Part shown: piece after piece, positions 29,426 to 39,118 of the stretch
Layout of the letters: the number at the start of each line of letters is the position of its first letter
Position numbering within the stretch: position 1 is the stretch's first letter
Source of the DNA: Brevibacterium aurantiacum
GTDB taxonomy: Bacteria > Actinomycetota > Actinomycetes > Actinomycetales > Brevibacteriaceae
Assembly (NCBI RefSeq): GCF_007558825.1
Contig: NZ_VLTK01000005.1
Location: 248,001 to 312,000 of the forward strand
Direction: 5' to 3'
DNA: 64,000 nucleotides
Translations under genes and position numbers: made by a program
The notes under the pieces: generated by a model
Told to the model about the DNA's origin: nothing
Databases searched by the model: none
What the model saw: only the letters and a program-made list of their open reading frames with translations

Positions 29426-30370
29426 ATGGCAAATGTGTTTGAGCAGGCGCTCGACGTCGGCGAACCGAAACGTCTGCTGATCTTCGGCGCGATCGCCGAG
29501 GCAGGAAGCATCGGAGCAGCCGCACGCGAACTCGGCTGGTCACAACCGGCACTGTCCCAACACATGAACGCGCTCGAGAAGGACCTTGACGTCAAACTCT
29601 TCGAACGCACCTCTCGAGGTATCGTCCTCACCACCGCCGGCCAACTGACACGCATCCGCGCGAACGAAATAGCCACCTCGGTGACGGGGCTTCGAGGAGA
29701 CCTGGCCAGAGCGTTCGGCCTCGGCGGACGCAATGTCCGACTGGCTGGATTCCCCAGCTTCGTCATCGGCCCCTTGGCGGCAGCCTTGGGAAGTCTCGCA
29801 TCATCCTCCGGCGCGGGCAGCGATTCCGTCCAGCATCACTCCTACGAGGTTGCCGAAACAGAACCGCCCGAAGCCATGACTCTGTTGGAGGAAGGCGAGA
29901 TCGACGTAGCCTTCTTGTTCCATCACGAAGATGAGGAATCTCCAAGCCTTCCTGCTCACGACACGGTCGATCTCGGGGCCGACCATCTTGACCTGTTGGT
30001 CCCCGAACGATGGAACCGAGCTGGACAGATCACCCACCTCAGCGATGTCGCAGACCTGCCGTGGATCATGGGCTGCGTACGCTGCCGCTCCACCGCCGAG
30101 CGTCTCTGCCGGCGCGCGGGCTTCGAACCACGCACACGACACATCACGGACAACCCTGGTGCGATCCAGTCGCTCGTCTCCAACGGACTGGGCGTTGCCC
30201 TTCTGCCACGCAGCGCCCGTCGCTACTCCCAAGTGGCCGGCATCGACCCGATCGTCCTCGACGAGGCCGGGGCACGCAGAGTCACCGCGATGATCCCCGA
30301 TGGACTGCGCTCGACATCAGAGGTCGAGGATCTGTTGAATGCGCTTCGCGCGGTGGAAGTCGCAGTGTGA
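29426..30370 (+). CDS. LysR family transcriptional regulator
   Basis: A 314-residue regulator with an N-terminal winged helix-turn-helix (about 17-76: GAIAEAGSIGAAARELGWSQ, then the TTAG end of the DNA-binding domain) and a C-terminal periplasmic-binding-like effector domain. TAACCT (29414-29419) ends 6 bases before the ATG, so the message may be leaderless. Its stop overlaps the start of the TRAP small permease gene (ATGA), so the regulator is co-translated with the transporter, an unusual layout for LysR. The racemase is divergent. Confidence 0.9.
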   Translation: MANVFEQALDVGEPKRLLIFGAIAEAGSIGAAARELGWSQPALSQHMNALEKDLDVKLFERTSRGIVLTTAGQLTRIRANEIATSVTGLRGDLARAFGLGGRNVRLAGFPSFVIGPLAAALGSLASSSGAGSDSVQHHSYEVAETEPPEAMTLLEEGEIDVAFLFHHEDEESPSLPAHDTVDLGADHLDLLVPERWNRAGQITHLSDVADLPWIMGCVRCRSTAERLCRRAGFEPRTRHITDNPGAIQSLVSNGLGVALLPRSARRYSQVAGIDPIVLDEAGARRVTAMIPDGLRSTSEVEDLLNALRAVEVAV

Positions 30371-30906
30371 TGCTGACGTTCACGAAAGTCCTCAACAAGT
30401 GCCTGACGATCACCACGGCAGCAGCGATCATCATCATGATGCTCCACATCGTCATCCACGCCCTCGCACGTTCCCTCTTCGACGCCCCGATCTACGGCAC
30501 CAACGAGATCGTCGAATACTGGTACCTGCCGATCGTGGCACTCCTCGGCATCCCGGCCGCCCAACTGCAGAAGGAACACATCACCGTCACCATGGCCATC
30601 GACCGGGCACGGCCATTCACCGCCTCGGCGTTCACAGTCTTCGCCTGCATCCTCGGCGTCCTCGTCTCCCTCGCTTTCGCCTGGTTCGGTCTCATGAAGG
30701 CACTCGAGAACATGGCAATCGGCTCGACAGCTGACGTCTCCGACATCATCACCTGGCCGGTCTACTTCCTCGTCCCGATCGTCTTCGTACTCCTAGCCGC
30801 GCTCTACGTCCTCGACGCCGTCCTCATCGCCCGGACTAGCGAATCCGAGCTCGACCGTGCCACGGGCAGACCGGCCGAGCACGACGCCGAGAACAGAACA
30901 TACTGA
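30370..30906 (+). CDS. TRAP transporter small permease (DctQ type)
   Basis: A 178-residue membrane protein with four predicted helices (about 12-35, 50-70, 90-112, 128-150), as in DctQ. The segment YGTNEIVEYWYLPIVALLGIPAAQLQKEHITV is typical: the EI-EY and the (K/R)EHI motif. It pairs with the large permease just downstream. The ATG overlaps the LysR stop. Confidence 0.9.
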   Translation: MLTFTKVLNKCLTITTAAAIIIMMLHIVIHALARSLFDAPIYGTNEIVEYWYLPIVALLGIPAAQLQKEHITVTMAIDRARPFTASAFTVFACILGVLVSLAFAWFGLMKALENMAIGSTADVSDIITWPVYFLVPIVFVLLAALYVLDAVLIARTSESELDRATGRPAEHDAENRTY

Positions 30907-30929
30907 CGAGCTGCTGACGGAAACGACCT

Positions 30930-32474
30930 GTGAACGCAGATACTGATACCTCGACCGCTGGCCCAACGCCGGACGGCGGCCCGCCGACTAGCCCCCAGCT
31001 GCTGCCATCGGGTTCCCGCAGGAAACCGCCCGGCGCCCTCGCTCTGATCATCGGCTTCGGCCTAATCGCCATCTGCCTGATCGGCCTCTTCACCAGCCCC
31101 TCGGCGGCAATCGGAGGCGCCTGGTGCATCGCGATGATGCTGGTGTTGCTGTTCCTCTCCGTGCCCGTCGCCATCGCCTTGTCCGTGCCTTCGATCATCG
31201 GCGTCTACGCGGTCAGCGGCATCCCCGCGACCATGAATATCCTCTCGACGGCACCCTTCAGCGCGGTCTCGGACTGGACGCTGAGCGTGCTGCCGATGTT
31301 CATCTTCATGGGCATGCTGCTCACCCAATCCGGACTCTCTGGCAAGATCTACCAGGTCGCCGACCACTGGTTCTCCTGGCTGCCCGGCGGCATCGGCATC
31401 GGCACGAACTTCGCCGGCGCCGGACTCTCGGCAGTGACCGGGTCCACCATCGGCATGACCTACGCGCTCGGCCGTGCCGGCATCCCCGAGATGCTCAAGG
31501 CCGGCTACGACAAACGCATGGCCGTCGGCACGATCATGGTCTCCGGAATGACCGGCAACCTTATCCCACCGTCGATCCTCATGGTCATCTACGCCGGCAT
31601 CGCCTCGGTTCCCGTGGGTCCGGCACTCATGGCCGGTGCACTGCCCGGGATACTCCTGGCGCTGTGCTTCGCCGTCTTCATCTTCGCCTTCGGAGTCATC
31701 GCTCCGAAACTCGTCGGCCGCGGCGTCGACACCGCCGACCGCACGACTCCCACCTGGCGCCAACGACTGACCTCACTCGGCGGAGTCTGGGGTTTCCTAG
31801 TCATCCTCGTCGTGCTCTTCGGCGGCATGTTCTCCGGCATCTTCACCCCCACCGAGGCGGGAGCCGCGGCCGCGCTGTGCTCTGTTCTGCTGTGCCTGTG
31901 GGAAAAGCGGGGCGACCATCCCTGGCGAAAGATCGCGGACTCAGCGCTGGCTACGGTGTCGGCCACCTCGGCGATCTTCTTCATCATGATCGGTGCGACG
32001 ATGCTCACCAGCCTGCTCGCGATCACGGGGCTGGCCCCCATCCTCACCGGATTCATCACCGACCTGGGGCTTTCGCGGGTGGGCTTCCTGCTCGTGCTCA
32101 TCGTCCTCTACGTCATCATGGGCATGTTCTTCGACACCATGTCGATGATGCTGCTGACCATCCCGATCCTGCTGCCGACGCTCGAGACGATGGGGGTCAG
32201 CCCACTCTGGTTCGGTGTCTTCGTCGTCCTCCTCGGCGAATTCGGCATGATCACCCCGCCGGTCGGCATCATCCCTTACATCATCCACAACATCGTCAAG
32301 GACAAGGCCGTCAACCTCGGGCACACCATCACGCTGCGCGACATCTTCATCTCCCTGCTGTGGTTCCTCCCCGTCGCTGTGGTCTTCCTCGTCCTTCTGG
32401 TCGCCGTACCAGGCATGACCGAATGGCTGCCGGACCTCATCGAGCGCACCAGCGGCGGCATGGCAAGTAGCTGA
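30930..32474 (+). CDS. TRAP transporter large permease (DctM type)
   Basis: A 514-residue polytopic protein, the ion-coupled channel subunit of a tripartite ATP-independent transporter. Motifs include GTNFAGAGLSAVTGSTIGMTYALG, MTGNLIPPSILMVIYAG, FTPTEAGAAAALCS and MITPPVGIIPYIIHNI. The 40 N-terminal residues are proline/serine-rich and probably cytosolic or mis-started; the GTG at 30930 is the only start giving a gap of 23 bases to the small permease. Confidence 0.92.
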   Translation: MNADTDTSTAGPTPDGGPPTSPQLLPSGSRRKPPGALALIIGFGLIAICLIGLFTSPSAAIGGAWCIAMMLVLLFLSVPVAIALSVPSIIGVYAVSGIPATMNILSTAPFSAVSDWTLSVLPMFIFMGMLLTQSGLSGKIYQVADHWFSWLPGGIGIGTNFAGAGLSAVTGSTIGMTYALGRAGIPEMLKAGYDKRMAVGTIMVSGMTGNLIPPSILMVIYAGIASVPVGPALMAGALPGILLALCFAVFIFAFGVIAPKLVGRGVDTADRTTPTWRQRLTSLGGVWGFLVILVVLFGGMFSGIFTPTEAGAAAALCSVLLCLWEKRGDHPWRKIADSALATVSATSAIFFIMIGATMLTSLLAITGLAPILTGFITDLGLSRVGFLLVLIVLYVIMGMFFDTMSMMLLTIPILLPTLETMGVSPLWFGVFVVLLGEFGMITPPVGIIPYIIHNIVKDKAVNLGHTITLRDIFISLLWFLPVAVVFLVLLVAVPGMTEWLPDLIERTSGGMASS

Positions 32475-32612
32475 CCCTCGCCGAGGTGGCCCTGCTGGTC
32501 CGTCGTGCGTGCTGTCGCGGGATTCAGAGCGGTGTGAGGGGAGTCATAACAGGGTGGACTCATTCAGATCTATGATCGAAGGAAACTCTCAGTCGTTGTT
32601 CAAAGGGGTCCC

Positions 32613-33893
32613 ATGAATCGCATTCGGTCGGCGTCAGTCCGCCCTCTCACCGCCATCGCGACGGTCGCGTCGCTGGCGCTTTTGGCCGGATGCGCCGGAT
32701 CTGTCGGCGGGAGCGATTCAGACTCGGATGCCTCCGCAGGGGAGGGCTTCGCCTACGACGCGCCACAGGATGAGATCGATGAGGCTCTGGCCGATCTCGA
32801 CCCGGTGACCCTGAAGTTCCAGCCTTCGGCGATGTCGGAGAAGTCGATCCTCGCGCCGAACGGGCTCGATGTGAAGAAGGCGATCGAGGAGCGTTCGGGC
32901 GGAAAGATCACCGTCGACATCGTCTGGGGTCAGGCGATCGCCAGCTACGCCGACGTCGATGACGCTTTGGCTGACGGGCGAGTCGATCTCGCGTTCACGC
33001 TGCCGTCCTATACCCCGGCCGAATACCCGGCCTTCGATGCGCTCGGCACAGCCATGTCGACTCTGCCGTCTTCGCCGGTGGCCAGTGATCTGGCCGCGAA
33101 TGCCGCCGGTGTCCAGGCCGCGTGGGAGACACCCGAGGTGCTCGCCGAGTTCGAGGACAAGAATCTCGTTCCCCTCATCCCGATGCTCGCCGCTGGTGGG
33201 TATTCCACAATGTGCTCGAAGTCGATGACGTCTCTCGATGATTGGAAGGGCAAGCAGCTGCGTGTCGGTTCGGCCGCCGCCGGTAAGCAGGTCACCGATC
33301 TGGGAGCCACTCCGGTGTCACTGTCGTTCCCGGAGACCTATGAGGCGCTGCAGCGCGGAACCGTCGACTGCGATCTCGGGCAGCTCGCCCCGAACGTGGA
33401 AGCCGGCACCTTCGAGGTCGCCCCGAATATCGGAGTCGCCTCCGATGCGGGAATCGCGCGCTCTGCCGGTGCCATCACAGCCGGGAAGAAGTACTCGGAG
33501 CTGCCGGTGGCCTATCAGCAGATCGTCTTCGACTCGATGTCGACGACGTTCTCCACCATGATGGAGGTCGTCATCGGTGCCAAGGCGATGGCCGTCGAAC
33601 AGGCGAAGGCCAACGACGGATCGGTTGAGCCCTTCGACGATGATGTGCAGAAGCAGATGGCGAAGTACGCCAGGACGCTCTCGGATAAGACCGCAAAGAA
33701 CGCCGGCGTTCCTGATGCGCCGTCGACGTTGAAGACCGCAGGGGCCGACTGGCAGAAGAGCGTGACCGAGCTCGGTTACGAGGACAAGGGCGACTTCGCT
33801 GATCTCGATCAGTGGTACCCGAAGGACGCGAACTACGACGAGCTCGGAACGCAGCTCTTCGAGAAGGCCATGGCCGGACACCGGCCGGAGTGA
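32613..33893 (+). CDS. TRAP transporter substrate-binding lipoprotein (DctP type)
   Basis: A 426-residue exported solute-binding protein. The signal peptide ends in a lipobox LLAGC (Cys27 region), so it is membrane-anchored, as expected in a Gram-positive cell. The DctP core includes GKQLRVGSAAAGKQVTDLGATPVSLSF, read in parts, where the conserved Arg binds the substrate carboxylate, and ETYEALQRGTVDC. It lies 138 bases after the large permease and may have extra promoter input. Substrate is a carboxylate, perhaps an amino acid given the nearby racemase. Confidence 0.9.
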   Translation: MNRIRSASVRPLTAIATVASLALLAGCAGSVGGSDSDSDASAGEGFAYDAPQDEIDEALADLDPVTLKFQPSAMSEKSILAPNGLDVKKAIEERSGGKITVDIVWGQAIASYADVDDALADGRVDLAFTLPSYTPAEYPAFDALGTAMSTLPSSPVASDLAANAAGVQAAWETPEVLAEFEDKNLVPLIPMLAAGGYSTMCSKSMTSLDDWKGKQLRVGSAAAGKQVTDLGATPVSLSFPETYEALQRGTVDCDLGQLAPNVEAGTFEVAPNIGVASDAGIARSAGAITAGKKYSELPVAYQQIVFDSMSTTFSTMMEVVIGAKAMAVEQAKANDGSVEPFDDDVQKQMAKYARTLSDKTAKNAGVPDAPSTLKTAGADWQKSVTELGYEDKGDFADLDQWYPKDANYDELGTQLFEKAMAGHRPE

Positions 33894-33991
33894 GGTAGGG
33901 CGGGGGACTGACGCCTAAACGAGTGTCATTTTCCCTGGTGCTTCAAACAGAAGCTCATTCCTCAGGCAGTGTCTCAGCTGTTTTCACTGAC

Positions 33992-34759
33992 TCACCAGCA
34001 GACAAAGCCTCCGTCCACCACAAGATCGTGGCCGTTCATATAGGCTGACGCGTCACTGACCGCGAACGTCGCCGGACCGGTGAGATCGTCGACGGTACCC
34101 ATTCGCCCTAGCGGGATTCCTGAAATCCATTCGGCTCGCTTTTCGGCGACTTCATCACGTTCAGTCAGCGGAGTGAGAATGTAACCGGGAGATAGCGAAT
34201 TTACGCGTACACCCTGGGGTGCCCATTCCACTGCCAACGATCGTGTCAGATGTGCGACGCCAGCTTTGGAGGCGTTGTAGTTGGGTTGCAGGAGACCCTT
34301 GTTTGCGATGATTCCCGACATTGATGCCATGTTGAGAATAGTTCCGCGCCCACGTTTCAACATCACTCTGGCCTCAGCTTGAGAGCTGAAGAAGACACCA
34401 GAGAGATTGACGTCTATGACATTTCGCCACCAGTCAGCCGGCATGTCGACTGCGGGCACTTCACCGCGGGCGATGCCGGCATTATTGAACGCGATATCCA
34501 ATTCCCCGAGTTCGGAGTCGACGCGTTTAACCGCGTCGTTGACGGCGTCCTCTTCGGTGACGTCGACAGACAGGGCCAGGCTCCGCATTCCGATCGATTC
34601 GACTTCGCTGGCCGTGCGAGCAGCGGTATCCAAGTTCGTGTCTAAGATGGCCACATTTGCTCCGGCTCGTGCCCAGGCAAGTGCAACAGCACGGCCAATC
34701 CCTTGACCAGCTCCGGTAATGAGGCCAGTTTTCCCCTCAAGACTGAATGGATTACTCAT
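33992..34759 (-). CDS. Short-chain dehydrogenase/reductase of the SorC operon
   Basis: A 255-residue classical SDR: GLITGAGQGIGRAVA at the N-terminus, FNNAGIA, catalytic Ser and YNASK, and the C-terminal VDGGFVCW. It would oxidise a hydroxyl of a polyol or sugar acid with NAD(P). The ATG at 34759 gives the family N-terminus; the upstream extension is unrelated. It is the last gene of the operon that begins with the MFS gene at 40449. The strand is convergent with the TRAP operon; only weak hairpins lie between. Confidence 0.88.
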   Translation of the reverse strand: MSNPFSLEGKTGLITGAGQGIGRAVALAWARAGANVAILDTNLDTAARTASEVESIGMRSLALSVDVTEEDAVNDAVKRVDSELGELDIAFNNAGIARGEVPAVDMPADWWRNVIDVNLSGVFFSSQAEARVMLKRGRGTILNMASMSGIIANKGLLQPNYNASKAGVAHLTRSLAVEWAPQGVRVNSLSPGYILTPLTERDEVAEKRAEWISGIPLGRMGTVDDLTGPATFAVSDASAYMNGHDLVVDGGFVCW

Positions 34760-34850
34760 TGTGATGCCTTCCCAATTTGTCATATTGCGGATTGAAGAGA
34801 TGCGGATACGGAGGAAGCGGAGTGCCGACAGGTATTGACCTGCGATCGTC

Positions 34851-35807
34851 TTAAAGCGGTCTTCGGGTGTTGGTCGTGCGGAACTCGTCGACCCGTTTTC
34901 GATCAAGCACGACCGCATCTGACCCGAGGCCGGTGGCCATCAGACTGCCGCAGGCGAGTGCAAAATTGGCAGCATCTCGCGTCTCTGCTCCTTCTATGAG
35001 CGATGCGATGAATCCAGCTGAGAATGCGTCTCCGCAACCCGTTGTGTCGATGACGTCAACGTCAAAGGCAGGTATCCGGATATCGCGATTGTTCGTATCG
35101 CTGATACTTACGCCGTCAGGACCCATCGTGATGAGGACGTTTTTGACGCCGGCGTTGAGATAGTAGTCGATGGCCTGTTGTCGATCATTTCCTGAGCCTG
35201 CGATGTAATACGCATCGTCATCACTTGGAAGGAGATAGTCGACGTAGGGCAGGCACGGTTCGATGGCACTACGATCTGCAGCAAGAGAGGATCGACTGGG
35301 AATGAAGTCCATTGTTACGACGATCCCCAATTTCTTGGCTGTTCGAAGGAAGTTCGCGCTGGGCTGGCCGTCGATTCCTGGCAATAGGCCAGTGCCTCCG
35401 AGATGAAGGACTGAGATGCCTTCGAGCAGTTCTGCGTGCAGGTCCTGCTCGCCTAGCTTTCCATTGGTGCTGACAACATGTAGTGCAGGACGACTGCCGT
35501 CTTTCCGAATGGGAAGGATAGTTGCCGATGTCGGTGATGACGGATCTATTCGAAGGTTCATCGTCGATACTCCAGCCTCGCCCATCTGCGAGGTGATGAA
35601 ACTTCCAAGCGCGTCGCTGCCGACCACCCCAACCGTAGACACGTCAGCACCGAGGTGAGCAAGATTGACCGCTGTCGCCGCAGCAGTACCCGCCACTGTC
35701 AACCGAATTTCGTCGAGCAGTTGGATGCCTTGTCCATCCGGGATGGATTCGACATGTCGGCCGAGAACGTCGGCCAAATGCATGCCAACCGTGAGTACGC
35801 GTGTCAT
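34851..35807 (-). CDS. PfkB family carbohydrate kinase
   Basis: A 318-residue ribokinase-fold kinase. The N-terminal GMHLADVLG and AGTAAATAVNLAHLGADV segments and the C-terminal signature DTTGCGDAFSAGFIASL with the catalytic Asp and anion hole are present. Sugar or sugar-acid phosphorylation by ATP is expected. A second kinase (FGGY) lies in the same operon, so two phosphorylation steps or two entry substrates may exist. Confidence 0.9.
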   Translation of the reverse strand: MTRVLTVGMHLADVLGRHVESIPDGQGIQLLDEIRLTVAGTAAATAVNLAHLGADVSTVGVVGSDALGSFITSQMGEAGVSTMNLRIDPSSPTSATILPIRKDGSRPALHVVSTNGKLGEQDLHAELLEGISVLHLGGTGLLPGIDGQPSANFLRTAKKLGIVVTMDFIPSRSSLAADRSAIEPCLPYVDYLLPSDDDAYYIAGSGNDRQQAIDYYLNAGVKNVLITMGPDGVSISDTNNRDIRIPAFDVDVIDTTGCGDAFSAGFIASLIEGAETRDAANFALACGSLMATGLGSDAVVLDRKRVDEFRTTNTRRPL

Positions 35808-35848
35808 GAGAGTCTTCCCCTTCCGAGTTGGCTAGATGTGGTGATCAA

Positions 35849-36484
35849 TCATGCGTGGTGGAGCTTCTCCCACTGATCGCGGGGAAATTCGCTTTTGGTG
35901 TCGCCGAGTAGAAGCGCACGATAGGTGGCCTCTGCCGCCTGCTCCATATTCACCGCCCTTCGGTAAGCCATTTCGATGCTCGGCCCGATGGCAGAAGAGC
36001 CGTGATTGCCCATGACGATGCAGTTATGCTCACTGGCCTGTGCGGCAGCAGTATCTGCTAGTTCGTCGGAACCGTTGGGGTAGAAGTCTGTTCGCCCGAT
36101 CGATTTCACATAGAAGGCGTGGTCAAGTGTGAACAGGCGAATGTTGTGGCCGAGCGCGTCAAGCAGCACCGCAAATTGCGGATGGAGATGAATGATGCAA
36201 TTGACGTCTGGTCTCGCTGTATACGTGCGGTGGTGAAGTTTCCACTCCGACGATGGCCGGGTGCTTGAGGAATCCACGGCCGTACTGTCCTTCAGATCGA
36301 CGACCGCAAACGAATCGACCGTAAGGCGGTCGAGGAAGGTGCCGGCTCCGGTCACCGCAAATTCGTCTGAGCCTGGCACCCGTGCAGACAGATTTCCTCC
36401 GCTGGCGAGGGCGAGCCCCTTCTGTACGGCGTCCTGACCAACTTGGCAGAGTTCGGCGACGAGCTCATGCAATTGATCGTTCAT
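35849..36484 (-). CDS. Class II aldolase/adducin family protein
   Basis: A 211-residue zinc aldolase of the fuculose-1-phosphate aldolase type. Visible are GLALASGGNLSARVPG (phosphate binding), SSEWKLHHRTYTARPDVNCIIHLHP with the HLH zinc ligands, and GNHGSSAIG with a further ligand region. It would cleave a ketose phosphate to DHAP and an aldehyde, or decarboxylate a sugar acid. Length matches the family. Gaps of 39-41 bases to both neighbours support one operon. Confidence 0.9.
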   Translation of the reverse strand: MNDQLHELVAELCQVGQDAVQKGLALASGGNLSARVPGSDEFAVTGAGTFLDRLTVDSFAVVDLKDSTAVDSSSTRPSSEWKLHHRTYTARPDVNCIIHLHPQFAVLLDALGHNIRLFTLDHAFYVKSIGRTDFYPNGSDELADTAAAQASEHNCIVMGNHGSSAIGPSIEMAYRRAVNMEQAAEATYRALLLGDTKSEFPRDQWEKLHHA

Positions 36485-36523
36485 ATGTTCACATTCCTTT
36501 TCCTATAAGTGAGTTTGTCGAAC

Positions 36524-37522
36524 TCAATCTGAGAAGACTTCCGGATTCTTCACAGTCGTGGGTTTCAAACCCTTCAGCCATTCCAGAAGTCCTTCGGTGG
36601 CGATCCGCGAGTGCTCTTTGATGACGTCATCGGAGGCCCCAGCGATGTGCGGAGTCATCGTGACGAGGTCTGATTCGAACAGCCGATGATCGGACTGCAC
36701 TGGCTCCTGCCAGAAGACGTCGAGGCCAACCCCTGCCAGCTCACGATTGTCCACTGCGTTCACAAGCGCGCCTTCATCGATCAGTGCGGCACGGGCGGCA
36801 TTGATGAGATAAGCGTGGGGCCGGATAAGCGACAGCTCGCGAACTCCGAGGAGGCCGACAGTGTCCTTCATGAGAGGGACATGGAGAGAGATGACATCGG
36901 AACTGGAGAGAACCTCGTCGAGCGGAGCGATTCGAGCTTCATCGCCAAACGCGTCGTCAGGAAGGAACGGATCGTAGACGATGACGTCCATTCCAAAGCC
37001 TCGAGCACGTCTGAGCACACCTCGGCCGACTGCGCCTCCTCCCAGAATTCCGAGAGTTCTTCCAGCGAGTTGAATTCCTCGGAACAGCGAGTAGGGCGCG
37101 AATACATCGTCGGAGCTCCAGTTGCCCCTACGCAGCCAGCGCTCGGCTTGGCTAGTGTGGCGCACTGTCATCAGCAGGAGTGTGAATGCGAGGTCGGCTG
37201 TCACTTCTGCATTTCTGGCTGGGGTGGTGAGTACAGGAATATTCCTGGTAGTGCATGCTGCAATGTCGACATTGACCGGGTTCGCTCGGCAAGAAACTAC
37301 GGCGCGCAACGCGGGCATCTTGGTCAACGTCTCTTCATCGACTTCGTCGAGCTCGGTGATGACCACTTCCGCAGTGGACAGAAGTTCGTCTATCCCGCGG
37401 GTGCTCAGGGACTCACCAGCGATTGACGGCTCGACTTCGTGAACAGTGAAATCTTTGCGGAGCTCGTCGACTCGGACGGGATCGAATGCTGCCGTGATGA
37501 CGAGGTGGGGTTTCATGCTCAT
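36524..37522 (-). CDS. D-isomer 2-hydroxyacid dehydrogenase
   Basis: A 332-residue NAD-dependent dehydrogenase related to phosphoglycerate dehydrogenase. The NAD site is RTLGILGGGAVGRGVLRRARGF, read in part. The catalytic Arg is in INAARAALIDEGAL, the Glu is in the LDVFWQEPV region, and the His is in MTPHIAGASDD. The substrate is a 2-hydroxy acid, plausibly a product of the aldolase step. AAGGA precedes the ATG at 37522. Confidence 0.9.
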   Translation of the reverse strand: MSMKPHLVITAAFDPVRVDELRKDFTVHEVEPSIAGESLSTRGIDELLSTAEVVITELDEVDEETLTKMPALRAVVSCRANPVNVDIAACTTRNIPVLTTPARNAEVTADLAFTLLLMTVRHTSQAERWLRRGNWSSDDVFAPYSLFRGIQLAGRTLGILGGGAVGRGVLRRARGFGMDVIVYDPFLPDDAFGDEARIAPLDEVLSSSDVISLHVPLMKDTVGLLGVRELSLIRPHAYLINAARAALIDEGALVNAVDNRELAGVGLDVFWQEPVQSDHRLFESDLVTMTPHIAGASDDVIKEHSRIATEGLLEWLKGLKPTTVKNPEVFSD

Positions 37523-37594
37523 GGGGTCCTTCCAAACGGGTTATGAATGAGATCGAGTAGATTGTCGGGTCAAAGCGGCAGATGTTTGGACGCT

Positions 37595-39118
37595 TCATTG
37601 TGAGTCAGCTCGGAGTTGCCGTAGTCCGCGCCATTGTGGTCGCAACGCCTCTCGAACTTGCCGGAATATCGTCGCTTGCGTTGTATGGAGGGCATACCTT
37701 TCTTCGTTCGGATCGAACCGGCGTACAGGCGTGGCGAGTCGTTCCATCGCCGCGTCGACGCTGCCGACATTGCCTAGTGCAACTAGAGCCAGAGCAGCAC
37801 ATCCACGCGCACCGAGTTCGATGTCATCGGACCGTTCGATCACCCGACCGGAGACATCGGCGAGGATCTGGCAGATGGTGTCTGACTGTGCGCCGCCCCC
37901 ACTCAGACGGATGACGGCTGAGGATTCGAGGCCGAGTTCGTCCATGCATTCGCGCAGCGACTGCGCCAGACCTTCGTACACGGCGCGGATCATCTCGGCG
38001 ACTGTTGTGCTTACAGAGAGGTTCACCCAGCTTGCGGAGGCAGCTGTATCGACGAAAGGTGCCCGCTCTCCACTGGTACTCGTATACGGCAGATAGATCA
38101 CACCTCCGGCGCCAGGCTGAGCCGTGTTCGCAAGATCCTCCACCTCAGCCCAGGACAGATCGGACAGACTCAATGAAGATCGTGCCCAGTCGAGATTAGG
38201 AGTTCCGTTCATCGGCGCAAAACACTCGAGTACCTTGCCGTGGCCGTCAAATGAAAGAGTAATGACCGGTTGGTTGTTTGCGGCTGTCCTCTGGTTGTGA
38301 AGGGCACCGACGAAACTGGTCGTGCCGATGATGGCATACCCTTGTCCCGGCTTCGCCGCCCCGAGCCCGACGCCGCCCAAAGGTGTGTCCACCATTCCGA
38401 CTACGACAGGAAGGCCCACTGGAATTCCTGTGACCGACGATGCTTCAGCGGTGACCGTGCCGGCGATATCGGTTGACGGAACTACCGGAGGAAGGAGCCG
38501 CCTGAATCGTTCATGACCAAGCTCGTCGATCAGTTCCCTGGAGTAGACGCCCGAACTGACATCGAGATACGTTCGGCTAGCCTCCGTCGGATCCGTGGCG
38601 ATCTCGCCAGTCAGCTGATATCGAATCCAGTCCTTGCAATTGAGATGAAATGCGGACGACTGAACTCTCTCCGGGTCCGCCTCCTCTATCTCTTCCAGCA
38701 GAACTGGCAACGCCCCTGGAAATAGGGCAGATCCGGTGACCCTCCGCACAGCATCGGCACGTCCATCCATTTGCCATTGGTCTACTCTGTCACCGGCGCG
38801 CCCGTCCAACCAGAGCAGCGCCGGGCCAGTCGGACAACCCTCTTCGTCGACGAGCCAAGCCCCATCGCCCTGGCCCGTAATGGAAACAGCAATGATTTCG
38901 GCAGAATCAGATCGGCTGAGGGCGGAGTTCGTTGTACGACAGACAGCCGCCCAAACGTCGATCATGTCCTGCTCTGCGGTCGTGTGTGTTGGGCGTTGAA
39001 CTGACAACTCTGTCCGTGCAGACCCGAGCACTTGCCCAGCGGTCGATATGACCACGGACTTCACCGCTGTGGTGCCAGCATCGATTCCCAATACAGCCGG
39101 TGTCTTCAATTCGCTCAA
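37595..39118 (-). CDS. FGGY family carbohydrate kinase
   Basis: A 507-residue sugar kinase with both actin-like domains. VLGIDAGTTAVKSVV is the N-terminal phosphate 1 loop, SITGQGDGAWLVDEEG and LLWLDGRAGDR shape the sugar site, and LSGGGAQSDTICQILADV is the C-terminal adenosine motif. It would phosphorylate a ketose or polyol such as a xylulose- or erythritol-like substrate; the exact sugar is not readable. The ATG overlaps the stop of the MFS gene by 4 bases, so the carrier and kinase are coupled. Confidence 0.9.
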   Translation of the reverse strand: MSELKTPAVLGIDAGTTAVKSVVISTAGQVLGSARTELSVQRPTHTTAEQDMIDVWAAVCRTTNSALSRSDSAEIIAVSITGQGDGAWLVDEEGCPTGPALLWLDGRAGDRVDQWQMDGRADAVRRVTGSALFPGALPVLLEEIEEADPERVQSSAFHLNCKDWIRYQLTGEIATDPTEASRTYLDVSSGVYSRELIDELGHERFRRLLPPVVPSTDIAGTVTAEASSVTGIPVGLPVVVGMVDTPLGGVGLGAAKPGQGYAIIGTTSFVGALHNQRTAANNQPVITLSFDGHGKVLECFAPMNGTPNLDWARSSLSLSDLSWAEVEDLANTAQPGAGGVIYLPYTSTSGERAPFVDTAASASWVNLSVSTTVAEMIRAVYEGLAQSLRECMDELGLESSAVIRLSGGGAQSDTICQILADVSGRVIERSDDIELGARGCAALALVALGNVGSVDAAMERLATPVRRFDPNEERYALHTTQATIFRQVREALRPQWRGLRQLRADSQ

